Origin: Parundibacterium terreum | GTDB lineage: Bacteria; Pseudomonadota; Gammaproteobacteria; Burkholderiales; Burkholderiaceae_D | DNA: 64,000 nucleotides | Direction of reading: 5' to 3' | NCBI RefSeq assembly: GCF_014636315.1 | Contig: NZ_BMED01000002.1 | Location: 868,001-932,000 of the forward strand | Shown here: positions 34,138 through 43,413 of the stretch, piece by piece | Layout: every line of letters begins with the position of its first letter | Numbering within the stretch: position 1 is the stretch's first letter | Position numbers and translations under genes: made by a program | The notes under the pieces: generated by a model | Seen by the model: only the letters and a program-made list of their open reading frames with translations | What the model was told of the DNA's origin: nothing | Databases searched by the model: none

Positions 34138-34914
34138 TTACACCTTCCAACTCGGTGCGCGCTTTTCTATGAAAGCCTGTACACCTTCTTGTGCGGCGTC
34201 ATCCATCATATTGCAGGCCATGGTCTGGCCGGCTAGCTGGTAGGCGGCGTCTATACCCATTTCTATCTGCTTGTAAAATAATTGCTTGCCCATGGCGATG
34301 GCTACCGCTGGCTTGGCCAGGATGCTGGCGGTTAAACCGGCGATCTCCGCATCCAGCGCATCCTGAGGGACGACACGGTTGACCAGCCCACGCTGCAGCG
34401 CTGTCTGCGCGTCAATGAAGTCGCCGGTCAGCAGCATTTCCACCGCCTGCTTGCGCGACACATTGCGCGACAAGGCCACCGCCGGTGTGGAACAGAACAA
34501 GCCGACATTCACACCCGACACCGCAAAACGCGCATCCACAGCCGCCACCGCCAGATCGCACATCGCCACCAACTGGCACCCGGCAGCCGTCGCCAACCCC
34601 TGCACCCGCGCAATCACAGGCTGCGGCATCTGTTGCATCAACAACATCAGCTTGCTGCATTGCTGGAACAATTTCTGGTAATACGCCGCCTCCGGCGTCG
34701 CCCGCATCTGCTTCAAATCATGCCCGGCACAAAACGCCTTGCCGGCAGCAGCCAACACCACCACACGCACGGCCTCGTCTTGCGCAATGGCCTTAAACGC
34801 AGCCAGCAATTCAGCCAGCATTTCTTCAGACAAGGGATTAAACCGCTCACCACGATTCAGCGTCAGCGTAGCAACGCCGCCATCGTCAGAACGCAAAACA
34901 TAAGGCTTTTCCAT
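34138..34914 (-). CDS. Enoyl-CoA hydratase/isomerase family protein
   Basis: A 258-residue crotonase-fold protein, closest in wording to the ECHDC3 branch: FNPLSEEMLAELLAAFKAI, AFCAGHDLKQMRA, and VLTGD-like LLTGDFIDAQTALQRGLVNRVV. The oxyanion-hole region is intact, but the two glutamates that hydrate enoyl-CoA in classical crotonase appear replaced (GCQL instead of GCEL, and VNVGLF where PEI-x-G is expected), by eye. It may catalyse another CoA-thioester reaction or be a lipid-related regulator. It stands alone, next to the island-like cluster. Confidence 0.85.
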   Translation of the reverse strand: MEKPYVLRSDDGGVATLTLNRGERFNPLSEEMLAELLAAFKAIAQDEAVRVVVLAAAGKAFCAGHDLKQMRATPEAAYYQKLFQQCSKLMLLMQQMPQPVIARVQGLATAAGCQLVAMCDLAVAAVDARFAVSGVNVGLFCSTPAVALSRNVSRKQAVEMLLTGDFIDAQTALQRGLVNRVVPQDALDAEIAGLTASILAKPAVAIAMGKQLFYKQIEMGIDAAYQLAGQTMACNMMDDAAQEGVQAFIEKRAPSWKV

Positions 34915-35203
34915 GCTGTCTCCGCAAATTAAAATAGGGTCCTCACCACAATACTTGAATTATATTAGACACTATCGCTCCAATAGCGGCATCACAATCA
35001 GCGACTACAAGTCCAGCTGCCTTGCCGCCAGCCCCGTAAACTTTGCGAGAGAAATCTTCGAGATTGCCGTCAACGGCAAGATTGTAGTGAAGAAATCCGC
35101 CAACGACCTCCCTGGCATTCAAGTTATCTTCATGGCCGTTACCGTAGTATATGGCGCAGCAAATTGCATTGGGCATTGTCCTAAGAGTCCAGCACATGCC
35201 ATG

Positions 35204-36637
35204 TTAGCGCGCGAGCTGCTCTCTTGCGAGTTGCCCCAGGCGCCGGATACCGTTTTCGACACGATCACTCCAGCCGGACCCTACGCTCAAGCGTAGACAA
35301 TTGCGGAAGCGCCGGCTCGCGGAAAAGACGTCTCCGGGGGCGAAGCAAATGCCTTGTTCGAGCGCTTCATCGAAGAGCAAGCGCGAATCAAATCGCTTTG
35401 GCAGTTCGAGCCAGAGCACAAAGCCGCCTGCCGGCTGACTCACTTTTGTATCGGCTGGGAAGCTTTCCTCAATCGTGCGCGTCATGCGTACAAGGTTCTC
35501 TTGGAAAATGCGGCGAATGCGCCTTAAGTGAGCATCGTAGACCCCGCTCGCCAAGAAATCCGCGAGCGCGACTTGGGGTAAGACCGGACCGCAGAGGCTG
35601 AAAGCGAGCTTGCGTTCCATTACACGTTGCGTGTAGGCACCCGCCACCATCCAGCCGATCCGGTATCCGGGTGCCAGGGTTTTCGAGAACGAGCTGCAGT
35701 AAATCGTATTGGCTCCGCCGTCGAGCGCGATAAACGGCTTCGGTCGCGCGCGACCAAAGTGGACATCCCCATAAACGTCGTCTTCGATCAGAGGCACGGC
35801 ATGCCGCGCGAGTAGTCCTAGGAGCGCCCGCTTATCAGCTTCGGCCATTGCTGAACCAAGTGGATTGTTGAAATTCGATGACAGCAGGCAAGCTGCCACA
35901 GGTTCCATATCGAGCAAGCGTGCGAGCGCATCGACGTTGACACCCCGCTTCGGATCGGTCGGCAGCTCAAGAGCCTTCAAGCCCAATACTTCGAGAGTAT
36001 GCAGGAGTCCGAAGTAGGTAGGAGATTCAACTGCAATCGTATCGCCGGGCTTGGCGACGGCGGTCAGCGCGAGCATCAGCGCCTCGGTACAGCCGTTCGT
36101 AATGAGCAGGTCGTCGGGCGACAGTGCATGGCCGATGCGTACCGCCCGCTTCGCGATTTCGCGGCGCAGGCTCAGTTCGCCCTGCGGTGCGCAATAGACG
36201 TTGTAGCGTGAGCCATGTTGACGTGCAGCACGCGCCAGAGCGAAGTCAAGCCGCGTCGATTGCAGCACTGCCGCTTCTGGCACGGCGCAGCCTAGCGGGA
36301 CAAGCGCCGAATTCGACGCGTGCTCCAGCAACACCGCAACGGCTCCGCAAATCGATACGGTCGAAGCGCGCGCACGTGGACGCGACGGCGACGGCAATGC
36401 AAGTGCGCCGCGTCCGGCTGCTGCGACAAAAAACCCCGACTGTGGCCGCGCGACAAGGATGCCACGATCCTCAAGCAAATGGTAGGCCTGTAGTGCAGTG
36501 GAGACGCTGATGCGGTGCTGCTCGCTGACAGTGCGCACAGATGGGACACGCATGCCCGGAGCGAGCACGCCGTTGTCGATCATGCCGACGATGAGCTCGG
36601 CCAATTGCTCGTAACGGAAAGAAATGGATGTTTCCAT
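35204..36637 (-). CDS. MocR/PdxR-type GntR-aminotransferase regulator
   Basis: A 477-residue fusion regulator: N-terminal GntR winged helix (YEQLAELIVGMIDNGVLAPGMRVPSVRTVSEQHRISVSTALQAYHLLEDRGIL, residues about 10-65) and a C-terminal fold-I aminotransferase-like domain with the PLP-lysine region SSFSKTLAPGYRIGW. These proteins sense amino acids or PLP compounds. It is divergent from the ALDH/gamma-lyase/aminotransferase run and almost certainly controls it. The ATG at 36637 was chosen; a GTG ten codons earlier is possible. Two AAACTGTG direct repeats lie in the divergent gap. Confidence 0.9.
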   Translation of the reverse strand: METSISFRYEQLAELIVGMIDNGVLAPGMRVPSVRTVSEQHRISVSTALQAYHLLEDRGILVARPQSGFFVAAAGRGALALPSPSRPRARASTVSICGAVAVLLEHASNSALVPLGCAVPEAAVLQSTRLDFALARAARQHGSRYNVYCAPQGELSLRREIAKRAVRIGHALSPDDLLITNGCTEALMLALTAVAKPGDTIAVESPTYFGLLHTLEVLGLKALELPTDPKRGVNVDALARLLDMEPVAACLLSSNFNNPLGSAMAEADKRALLGLLARHAVPLIEDDVYGDVHFGRARPKPFIALDGGANTIYCSSFSKTLAPGYRIGWMVAGAYTQRVMERKLAFSLCGPVLPQVALADFLASGVYDAHLRRIRRIFQENLVRMTRTIEESFPADTKVSQPAGGFVLWLELPKRFDSRLLFDEALEQGICFAPGDVFSASRRFRNCLRLSVGSGWSDRVENGIRRLGQLAREQLAR

Positions 36638-36701
36638 TGAGGGAATTTTTATGGTGGAAGAATGCACGATTATTGAGTTGATGGCAGTGCCTTGTCAATC
36701 C

Positions 36702-36734
36702 AAACTGTGCTGCTCGAATATGCTTAAAACTGTG
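36702..36734 (+). promoter_or_regulatory. Direct-repeat operator candidate for MocR
   Basis: AAACTGTG occurs at 36702-36709 and 36727-36734, 25 bp apart and followed each time by CTG (after a G in the second). MocR-type regulators such as GabR and PdxR bind direct repeats between divergent genes. A TACGAT -10 candidate lies at 36760-36765. Confidence 0.4.
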
Positions 36735-36797
36735 GCTGTTATGGTCCGTGCCAGCCTGCTACGATGCATGCATCTAGTCACATCCGCAGGAGTCCAG

Positions 36798-36929
36798 ATG
36801 TCCGACCTCAGCAACACCATTCTCACCGCTTTACCCACTATTGAGTCAGTGCTTAACTCGCATGCCGAGTACAAGATTTCGCTAGGCTTGAGAACATCCA
36901 AGAAGAAGGTGGAAGGCTTTCCTAAATGA
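36798..36929 (+). CDS. Small 43-residue coupled reading frame
   Basis: A 43-codon frame (start [19 protein letters not shown]) with AGGAG seven bases before its ATG. Its TGA overlaps the aldehyde dehydrogenase ATG (ATGA), a strong sign of translational coupling. No homologous family is recognised; it may be a real small protein, a leader controlling the downstream gene, or the remnant of a longer gene. The good ribosome site and the overlap favour translation. Confidence 0.5.
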   Translation: MSDLSNTILTALPTIESVLNSHAEYKISLGLRTSKKKVEGFPK

Positions 36930-38338
36930 ATAATTCCCTATTTCCCGCGGACTCATCGACCAGTTTCATCTCGGTGAACAATCCTTTCAATGGCGTCGAA
37001 GTAGGCATAGTCGCGAACATTCCACTGGAAGGTGCGCAAATGATTATCCAGACCGCGAAGGAAGGTGCTCGCGTTTGCCGTAGCCTGTCCCGCTATGAAC
37101 GGGCTCGCATACTCGATACCTGCGCCTCGTTGGTGGAGAACGACAAGGATACGTTTGCCGATCTCATCGTAGCGGAAGCTGGAAAGACACTAAAGCAAGC
37201 CAAAAAGGAAGTATTGCGCTGCGTGAATACCCTCAAACTTTCCGCTGACGAGGCTCGTCGCAACAGCGGTGAAGTGGTGCCATTCGACGCATATGCCGGA
37301 TCCGAAAACCGCCAGGGATGGTTCACTCGGGAACCTCTCGGCGTCATTGTGGCTATTACTCCGTACAACGACCCGTTAAACCTCGTTGCGCATAAACTTG
37401 GACCGGCGATCGCCGGAGGTAATGCCGTGGTCATCAAGCCGTCTGATCTGACGCCTCTTTCAGCAATCAGGCTCGTCAAGTATCTGATAAAGGCTGGAAT
37501 GCCATCGAACGTCGTATCGGTCGCGACGGGTGGAGCCACTCTGGGCGAAGCACTCGTCTCATCCAGAGACGTGAGAATGATTTCGTTCACTGGTGGATTC
37601 GCAACCGGAGAAAAGATTGCCAAGTCCGCAGGCCTGAAAAAACTGGCGATGGATCTGGGAGGCAACGCGCCAGTGATCGTATTGGCCGATTGCAAGCTTG
37701 AAGATGCGGTTGCCTCATGCCTCTCGGGAGCATTTTGGGCTGCGGGCCAGAACTGTATCGGGACGCAACGCATTCTGATCCAGTCTTCCATCTATGACGA
37801 ATTCAAGCAGCGTTTCGTTGCCGGCACCAAAGCGCTAAAGGTGGGTAATCCTGCATTGCCGGATACCGATGTAGGGCCGATGATTACTGTGCAGTCCGCG
37901 ACGCGGGCAAAAGGAATCGTCGATGCAGCGATCAACCGGGGCGCAAAACTACTTTGTGGCAACACTCAAGAGGGGGCGCTCTATGCTCCAACCGTCCTCG
38001 AGGATGTCGATTTTGAATGCGGTCTGTGGCAGCAGGAGGTTTTTAGCCCGGTTGTCGTTCTTCAGCGGATAGAGACTCTGGATGACGCGCTTTCACTAGC
38101 GAACAGTCCCCAATACAGTCTCCATGCCGGCATTTTTACAAACGACCTGCACGCAGCTCTTAAAGCAGCCGACATGCTGGAAGCGGGCGGGGTCATGATC
38201 AACGATTCATCGGACTACAGGCTCGATGCCATGCCGTTTGGGGGATTCAAGTACGGAAGCCTTGGCCGAGAAGGCGTTCGGTTTGCTTATGAGGAAATGA
38301 CTCAGCCGAAGGTTGTTTGCATCAGGAAAATCACTTAA
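36926..38338 (+). CDS. NAD(P)-dependent aldehyde dehydrogenase
   Basis: A 470-residue aldehyde dehydrogenase. Seen: the cofactor segment [29 protein letters not shown] (Asn148, Lys171), the nucleophile Cys277 in [11 protein letters not shown], and [15 protein letters not shown] near the end. The general base position, usually Glu in ELGG, reads Asp243 (MDLGG). It is most like the lactaldehyde/phosphonoacetaldehyde/semialdehyde group; the substrate is unknown. It is coupled to the small upstream frame and followed by PLP and isomerase genes, so it probably oxidises an aldehyde arising from amino-acid breakdown. Whether it also serves as the missing oxoglutarate semialdehyde dehydrogenase cannot be decided. 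Confidence 0.9.
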   Translation: MNNSLFPADSSTSFISVNNPFNGVEVGIVANIPLEGAQMIIQTAKEGARVCRSLSRYERARILDTCASLVENDKDTFADLIVAEAGKTLKQAKKEVLRCVNTLKLSADEARRNSGEVVPFDAYAGSENRQGWFTREPLGVIVAITPYNDPLNLVAHKLGPAIAGGNAVVIKPSDLTPLSAIRLVKYLIKAGMPSNVVSVATGGATLGEALVSSRDVRMISFTGGFATGEKIAKSAGLKKLAMDLGGNAPVIVLADCKLEDAVASCLSGAFWAAGQNCIGTQRILIQSSIYDEFKQRFVAGTKALKVGNPALPDTDVGPMITVQSATRAKGIVDAAINRGAKLLCGNTQEGALYAPTVLEDVDFECGLWQQEVFSPVVVLQRIETLDDALSLANSPQYSLHAGIFTNDLHAALKAADMLEAGGVMINDSSDYRLDAMPFGGFKYGSLGREGVRFAYEEMTQPKVVCIRKIT

Positions 38339-38383
38339 TACTCTGGGGCGCTTTGATCCTTTTTCTATAGCGAGAGGTGGCAT

Positions 38384-39610
38384 ATGACAACCAAGAACAT
38401 TCAGCAGCGGCCCGACAAGAAACGACCTGCAACACTCTCATTCGATAGTCAGGCGGTGCATGGCGGGAATCTCATTGATGCCACGACGGGTGCGATCCGT
38501 ACGCCAATCGTCATGGCAAACTCGTACAAATTACCCGATGACCCTTCCACGCTCGACTGGTCGGATTCTCAAACCTTGTTCTACACACGTAACTCAGGTC
38601 ACAATCAGCTTTGCCTTGAACGCAAGCTGGCAGCAATGGAACGCGGCGAAGATGCCGCCGTTTTTAGCACCGGCGTTGCAGCATTGCATTCGATTTTCTT
38701 CACACTTTTAAAAAACGGTGACCATGTCATTGTCAGCGACGTGACGTATGAGGCCGTTTGGCGTCTCTTCAACGAGCTTATCCCGAAACGCTACGGCATC
38801 GAAGCAACGTTCGTGGACATCAGCGACCTTACCGCAGTAAGAGAAGCTGTGCGCTCCAACACAAAACTGATTCATGCCGAAACGATTGCCAATCCGACTA
38901 CGAAGGTGGCAGATATCGGAGCACTTGCAAAAATCGCACGTGATGCCGGTGCCATGCTATCCATTGATGCAACGTTCACGCCCCCGCCGATTTTTCGGGG
39001 ACTTGAACATGGCGCGGATCTCGTTGTTCATTCGTTGACGAAATACATCAACGGACATGGCGATGCGATGGGCGGAGCCGTTATCAGTCGCGCTGAGCTA
39101 ATCCGCCGGCTAAAAGGCGACGCACTCGTTGGCGTGGGCGGTTCAATCTCCCCTTTCAATGCGTGGCTCATCATGCGAGGCTCCGTGACTCTGCCATTGC
39201 GTTTGCCCAAGCACATGTCTACGGCGCAAAAGATCGCAGATTTCCTCGACAAGGATCCGAGGGGCGCTTTCGTTGCATACCCGGGGCTGCCTTCTCATCC
39301 GCAACATGAGCTTGCATCACGCCAATTTGGCAGTATGGGGTATGGCGCCGTTATGGCTTTTGCTGTCAAAGGTGAGCCTGATGTACAGAATCGCTTTGTG
39401 GCAAACCTTCGCCTTATTACCTCGGCTGTGTCGCTTGGTCACGACGAGTCCCTGATCGTGCACGTAGGAAAAGCAGGACGAGGCGGATCGGAATGTTACC
39501 CGGACGCATTCCGCGAATATGGACACCTGCGCTTGTCGGTCGGTCTAGAAGACCCGGCTGATCTGATCGCTGATATCGAGGCAGCGTTCGACGAGACGTT
39601 CGCGCGATAG
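38384..39610 (+). CDS. Cys/Met-metabolism PLP enzyme, gamma-lyase-like
   Basis: A 408-residue fold-I PLP enzyme of the cystathionine gamma-synthase/methionine gamma-lyase family. Seen: FDSQAVHGGNLIDATTGAIRTPI, the phosphate-binding YTRNSGHNQ (Tyr67, Arg69), STGVAALHS, and Lys220 in VVHSLTKYINGHGD. It should eliminate or replace the gamma substituent of an amino acid, producing an enamine/vinylglycine-type intermediate. The RidA protein and aldehyde dehydrogenase in the same run fit such chemistry. The wording also resembles recently described canavanine gamma-lyases; that possibility is from memory and unproven. A GAGAGG ribosome site precedes the ATG. Confidence 0.9.
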   Translation: MTTKNIQQRPDKKRPATLSFDSQAVHGGNLIDATTGAIRTPIVMANSYKLPDDPSTLDWSDSQTLFYTRNSGHNQLCLERKLAAMERGEDAAVFSTGVAALHSIFFTLLKNGDHVIVSDVTYEAVWRLFNELIPKRYGIEATFVDISDLTAVREAVRSNTKLIHAETIANPTTKVADIGALAKIARDAGAMLSIDATFTPPPIFRGLEHGADLVVHSLTKYINGHGDAMGGAVISRAELIRRLKGDALVGVGGSISPFNAWLIMRGSVTLPLRLPKHMSTAQKIADFLDKDPRGAFVAYPGLPSHPQHELASRQFGSMGYGAVMAFAVKGEPDVQNRFVANLRLITSAVSLGHDESLIVHVGKAGRGGSECYPDAFREYGHLRLSVGLEDPADLIADIEAAFDETFAR

Positions 39611-39654
39611 GCGATGCACCGAGATTCTCTTTATCCAACGTAATAGGAGCTAAT

Positions 39655-40530
39655 ATGAAACGATCCTATAAAGTGGTTGACGTTTTTACGCTCCGACCGC
39701 TTCTGGGCAATCCGGTGGCCGTGGTACTGGACGCGGAGGGGCTGACCACCGAGGACATGCAGGCTATCGCGGGTTGGACCAATCTTTCTGAAACCACATT
39801 TGTTCTGCCGCCGACAACGGGCAAGGCCGACTATCGCTTACGAATTTTCACACCGCGTAGTGAGCTCGCCTTTGCGGGACATCCGACACTTGGCAGCGCC
39901 CACGCCCTACTGGAAGCTGGGCGTATCACAGCTCGCAAAAATGGCCGATTGATTCAAGAATGCAACATCGGCCTGGTTGAACTGACATTAGAGGAGCAAA
40001 GCGGAGAGCAACGGCTTACCCTCGGCATGCCTCCTGCTAAATTGGAGCCGCTACAAGCGGCAGATATTTCAGAGTTGGAACTCGTCCTCAGGCACAAAGT
40101 GGACATCAAGTCTGCGCCAGCTATTGTGAACGTCGGGGCCATATGGGTGGTCGCACAAATGAACGACGCGGCTTCCGTACTCAGTTTGCGACCGGATTTC
40201 GCAAGACTGGCGGAATTTGAACGCCGCCTCGGAATCACAGGACTTACCGTATTCGGCGATCACTCGCATGGCGATGCAGCAATAGAAGTTCGTACCTTCG
40301 CACCATCCTGTGGGGTAGAAGAGGATCCCGTTTGCGGAAGCGGCAACGGAAGCGTGGCGGCCTTCCGATGGGAGCGTGGTCTGTTGTCATCCAGCGCAAG
40401 AGACTATGTGGCCACCCAGGGGCGCTGTGTTGGCCGGGATGGGCGAATACAAGTGAGCGTGGATGCAAACGGAAAGATATTCATCGGCGGTTCTTGCGTC
40501 ACATGTGTGGAAGGCTCTCTTACCCTCTAG
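39655..40530 (+). CDS. PhzF-family isomerase/epimerase-like protein
   Basis: A 291-residue protein with the two-domain diaminopimelate-epimerase fold of the PhzF family. The conserved start YKVVDVFTLRPLLGNPVAVVL, the catalytic Glu46 (NLSETTFVLPP), FAGHPTLGSAHAL, and the closing EEDPVCGSGNGSVAA are all present. PhzF catalyses an isomerisation in phenazine synthesis, but most homologues lack an assigned substrate. In this cluster it might isomerise an intermediate of amino-acid degradation. AGGAG precedes the ATG. Confidence 0.9.
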   Translation: MKRSYKVVDVFTLRPLLGNPVAVVLDAEGLTTEDMQAIAGWTNLSETTFVLPPTTGKADYRLRIFTPRSELAFAGHPTLGSAHALLEAGRITARKNGRLIQECNIGLVELTLEEQSGEQRLTLGMPPAKLEPLQAADISELELVLRHKVDIKSAPAIVNVGAIWVVAQMNDAASVLSLRPDFARLAEFERRLGITGLTVFGDHSHGDAAIEVRTFAPSCGVEEDPVCGSGNGSVAAFRWERGLLSSSARDYVATQGRCVGRDGRIQVSVDANGKIFIGGSCVTCVEGSLTL

Positions 40531-40610
40531 AGGCCAAGTCGAATCGAATCTAATCTGATGTCTAAAGGATTTGCGACATAAAGAGTTATCAACAAATACA
40601 AGGAAAAAAC

Positions 40611-41810
40611 ATGAAGGCTTTGCAGAAAAATTTCGACGAAAGACAAGGTTCTGACGTCGATGTATCAAATTCCTCGGACTGGCGCGGGAGATTTCCTTAC
40701 AACGAGATAATTTCACTTCTCGACGTAAATCGGCCATTCAATCTGGCGGAGAGCACATCGCAAGACTTGACGGTTGGCGAACTTCTGGATTTGCCCGGTC
40801 TTGAGAATATCCGCGATCTGAAGCTCGGCTATGGCAAATCTGCCGGGGCGGTCGCACTTCGCGAGGCGATCGCAGATGCCTGTAAAGTTCCAGTCGAGCA
40901 GATCATCACGACACAAGGTACCGCGCTCGGACTCTTTCTTCTTGCTTTCGAAGTCTGTCGACCCGGCGACGAAGCTGTTCTCGTGACGCCATGCTTTCCG
41001 CCGAGCCGTGACAGCCTGCTTGGGGCAGGCGTAAGCGTCAGTGAAGTAAATTTGTCGTTCGAGAATGGCTATCGGCTAGATCTGGATCAACTTGATGCGA
41101 AACTGTCGCCGAAAACCAAACTGGTCAGTATTGCGTCACCGCAGAATCCCAGCGGTGTTCAAACATCTCGCGCTGAAATCGAAAAACTCCTTGTCTTAAT
41201 GGAGAAAAAGTCTCCCGAAGCTTTACTTTTCATTGACGAGACTTATCGAGAGGCCACTTATGGTGACAATGCTGCTCTCGAAAGTTTTGCAGGATTTGCT
41301 TCACGTATCGTCACCGGCGCTTCTGTATCAAAGGCACTCGGTGCACCGGGCTTGCGGACAGGTTGGCTCACGGTGGCGGACCCCGGCCTTCGGTCGCGCC
41401 TCCTCATCGCCAAGATGAACACTGTGATTTCGGGTTCGGTGCTCGATGAGACGCTCGCGGCAGTTCTGCTGCGCAACAAGGAAGGTGTACTCGGACCACG
41501 ACGGCGACTGCTGGCAGGCGCCCTTGAAGAACTGTCAGCCTGGTGCGAGAGTGAGAAGAAGCGCATAGAGTGGGTGCGGCCAGATGCGGGGGCGTTGTGC
41601 TGTGTGCGCCTACGCTCGGATGCGTTTGATTACGACGCCGTCTCGCGTTTCTGGAATCTGTTACCTGATCATGATCTGCAACTGGCATCAGGAACTTGGT
41701 TTGGTGAAAACAGTCGTGTATTCCGGCTTGGCTTTGGCTATTTGCCACCTGCTCGTCTCGGACCAGCATTGGCCGCACTTTCGTCAGCGATGGACGCAGC
41801 TACCGTGTGA
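40611..41810 (+). CDS. Fold-I PLP aminotransferase
   Basis: A 399-residue class I/II aminotransferase. Lys241 (TGASVSKALGAPGLRTGW) is the PLP lysine, with Asn179-Pro180 (SPQNPSGV), Asp209 and Tyr212 (FIDETYREA) and Arg249. The N-terminal 50 residues are unusual and do not match the standard AspC start. It should transfer an amino group from an amino acid to a 2-oxo acid. It ends a four-gene run (ALDH, gamma-lyase-like, PhzF, aminotransferase), followed by a 244-base gap. Confidence 0.88.
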   Translation: MKALQKNFDERQGSDVDVSNSSDWRGRFPYNEIISLLDVNRPFNLAESTSQDLTVGELLDLPGLENIRDLKLGYGKSAGAVALREAIADACKVPVEQIITTQGTALGLFLLAFEVCRPGDEAVLVTPCFPPSRDSLLGAGVSVSEVNLSFENGYRLDLDQLDAKLSPKTKLVSIASPQNPSGVQTSRAEIEKLLVLMEKKSPEALLFIDETYREATYGDNAALESFAGFASRIVTGASVSKALGAPGLRTGWLTVADPGLRSRLLIAKMNTVISGSVLDETLAAVLLRNKEGVLGPRRRLLAGALEELSAWCESEKKRIEWVRPDAGALCCVRLRSDAFDYDAVSRFWNLLPDHDLQLASGTWFGENSRVFRLGFGYLPPARLGPALAALSSAMDAATV

Positions 41811-42054
41811 CGTAGGTCGATAAAGGGCAGCTGGTCCAACTGGCGTTCCAGGAACTCCCAATGCGCTTGATTTAGAAGTTGAATTTTCTGTTGCAATGCT
41901 TGAGCTTGCTCACACTAGCATTCCCACGTTGAGGCCGCGTCGTGCATCGATGGCGAGAAGTGGGAGTCTACATTTAAAGGTTGTGCTACCGATGTGCGAA
42001 CGAAATGTTGTTTTACGCAGTTGGTGGTTGGACATTAACGCTTAGGAGTACAAA

Positions 42055-42777
42055 GTGAAAATAAGAATAGCATATATAGAGGAACCGCCTTTTTACTGGA
42101 CAGGCCCGAACCATTCTGCGACCGGTGCGGACATCGAACTGGCCGAAGTGGTGCTACGAGCTGCCGGTGCCACAGCCATTGAGTATCAATTGACCTCGTT
42201 CGAAGAACTTCTAACTGGCGTACAGGAGGGGCGCTGGGATATGAATGTACCAATCTTCGCGACGGCTGAACGTGCGAAGCACGTCGCATTCAGCATACCG
42301 GTCTGGACCTTAGGCGATGGCTTTGTGGTGCATCGCGGCAATCCGAAAGCGCTTACCAGCTACGAGACAGTGGCAGCGACCAGTGGTGCGCGGCTAGGGA
42401 TTATTCCGGGACAGATTCAGTTTGGATCCGCAAAATCGGCGGGCGTGAACGATAGCCAGATTGTTATGTTCAAACACCAACCCGACGCAGTTGCCGCACT
42501 TCTGGCCGGAAAAATCGACGCGTTCGCTGCCACGGCCGTTGGTAACAGGGTCATTGCTGGCGAAAATAAGGAGTTGGAAGCAGTGGCACACAAAATAGGC
42601 AAAGATGGGAAAGCCCCTGTCGGCGCTTTCTCGTTTAACAAAAGCAACTACAGGCTTTTGCAAGCAGTGAATGAGCAACTTCGTGAGTACCTCGGTTCGG
42701 CCGACCACCGTACTCGCATGGCAAAGTACGGTATTGCGCAGACGGAGATCGACAGCATAATCGAAGGTAAAAAATAG
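42055..42777 (+). CDS. Signal-less amino-acid-type substrate-binding protein
   Basis: A 240-residue SBP_bac_3-type (periplasmic binding protein) fold: start MKIRIAYIEEPPFYWTG, GADIELAEVVLRAAGA, WDMNVPIFATAERAKHVAFS, and a C-terminal GTP-like FNKSNYRLLQAVNEQL. These normally bind amino acids for ABC import, but here there is no signal peptide. The GTG start has AGGAG six bases upstream, and an in-frame TAG at 42043-42045 rules out an N-terminal extension. No permease or ATPase gene is near. It might be a cytoplasmic ligand sensor or enzyme of the cyclohexadienyl-dehydratase-like branch. Confidence 0.85.
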   Translation: MKIRIAYIEEPPFYWTGPNHSATGADIELAEVVLRAAGATAIEYQLTSFEELLTGVQEGRWDMNVPIFATAERAKHVAFSIPVWTLGDGFVVHRGNPKALTSYETVAATSGARLGIIPGQIQFGSAKSAGVNDSQIVMFKHQPDAVAALLAGKIDAFAATAVGNRVIAGENKELEAVAHKIGKDGKAPVGAFSFNKSNYRLLQAVNEQLREYLGSADHRTRMAKYGIAQTEIDSIIEGKK

Positions 42778-42864
42778 CGGGACAAGCGAGAGGACGCGCG
42801 TTGAATGTCGTCTGTTTATATAAGAACATCCCTTATATCGGAATCATTCCGAAAAACGGTTTGT

Positions 42865-42950
42865 TTTCCAATAGCCGGACCGGCTTGCTATTGCGTATTC
42901 ACGTACATGAGTACGTGCCTTAGTTGCAGGGTGCACGCGGTTTCGTCCTA
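42865..42950. repeat. Intergenic repeat with CACGTAC/GTACGTG tip
   Basis: A perfect 7-bp palindrome (CACGTAC at 42900-42906, GTACGTG at 42911-42917) sits between imperfect arms (GGACCG and CGGTTTCGTCC). It resembles the repeat at 33986-34110 and lies between the substrate-binding protein and RidA genes. Confidence 0.45.
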
Positions 42951-43014
42951 GAGGAAGCTTTGGTACTTGCTCTGTTCCCCTAACCCAAAAGACTGACCAT
43001 TGAAGGAAACAACT

Positions 43015-43401
43015 ATGACAATTACATTGCATAACCCGGCAGGCATTGCACCGCCATTCTCCTGTTACAGCCATGGCGCATCAGCGTCCGGTGACGCACG
43101 CTGGCTTTATGTTTCAGGTCAAGTGGGCGTAGCAACTGACGGCACCGTTCCAGATGATCCAGAGAAGCAAATCGAGCTGGCTTGGGACAATCTGCTGGCG
43201 GTGCTGGCTGATGCTGGAATGACTGTGAGGGATCTGGTCAAGGTAGACGGCTTCATCACGCGGCCGGAGCTAGTACCGCTTTATCGCAAGGAACGTGAAC
43301 GGCGATTTGCGGGACACGCGGCTGCAACCACCATGCTCATCGTTGCAGGACTAGCGGAAAACAACCTGCTTGTAGAAATTCAGGCTGTCGCAGCTCGCTG
43401 A
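43015..43401 (+). CDS. RidA/YjgF-family enamine deaminase
   Basis: A 128-residue RidA-family protein: WLYVSGQVG, QIELAWDNLLAVLADAGMTVRDLVKV, and FAGHAAATTMLIVAGLAENNLLVEIQAVA match the trimeric family. The usual catalytic Arg before the end of the domain is not evident at the standard place (ALAENNLLVEIQ where RidA has R-V-E), so it may be a Rid2-7 type. RidA proteins hydrolyse reactive enamines released by PLP enzymes, which fits the gamma-lyase gene 4 kb upstream. AAGGAAA precedes the ATG at 43015. Confidence 0.88.
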   Translation: MTITLHNPAGIAPPFSCYSHGASASGDARWLYVSGQVGVATDGTVPDDPEKQIELAWDNLLAVLADAGMTVRDLVKVDGFITRPELVPLYRKERERRFAGHAAATTMLIVAGLAENNLLVEIQAVAAR

Positions 43402-43413
43402 GCGCTATCCGCA

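Noticed and set aside
34913-35296. Frames on both strands between the enoyl-CoA hydratase and MocR genes
   Set aside because: They overlap real genes at one or both ends, lack ribosome sites and show no recognisable family; kept only as possible remnants.
41804-41911. Minus-strand Gln/Leu-rich helix-like frame after the aminotransferase gene
   Set aside because: It looks protein-like for about 35 residues but has no start, is closed by a stop and runs antisense into the aminotransferase; could be a remnant, not a gene.
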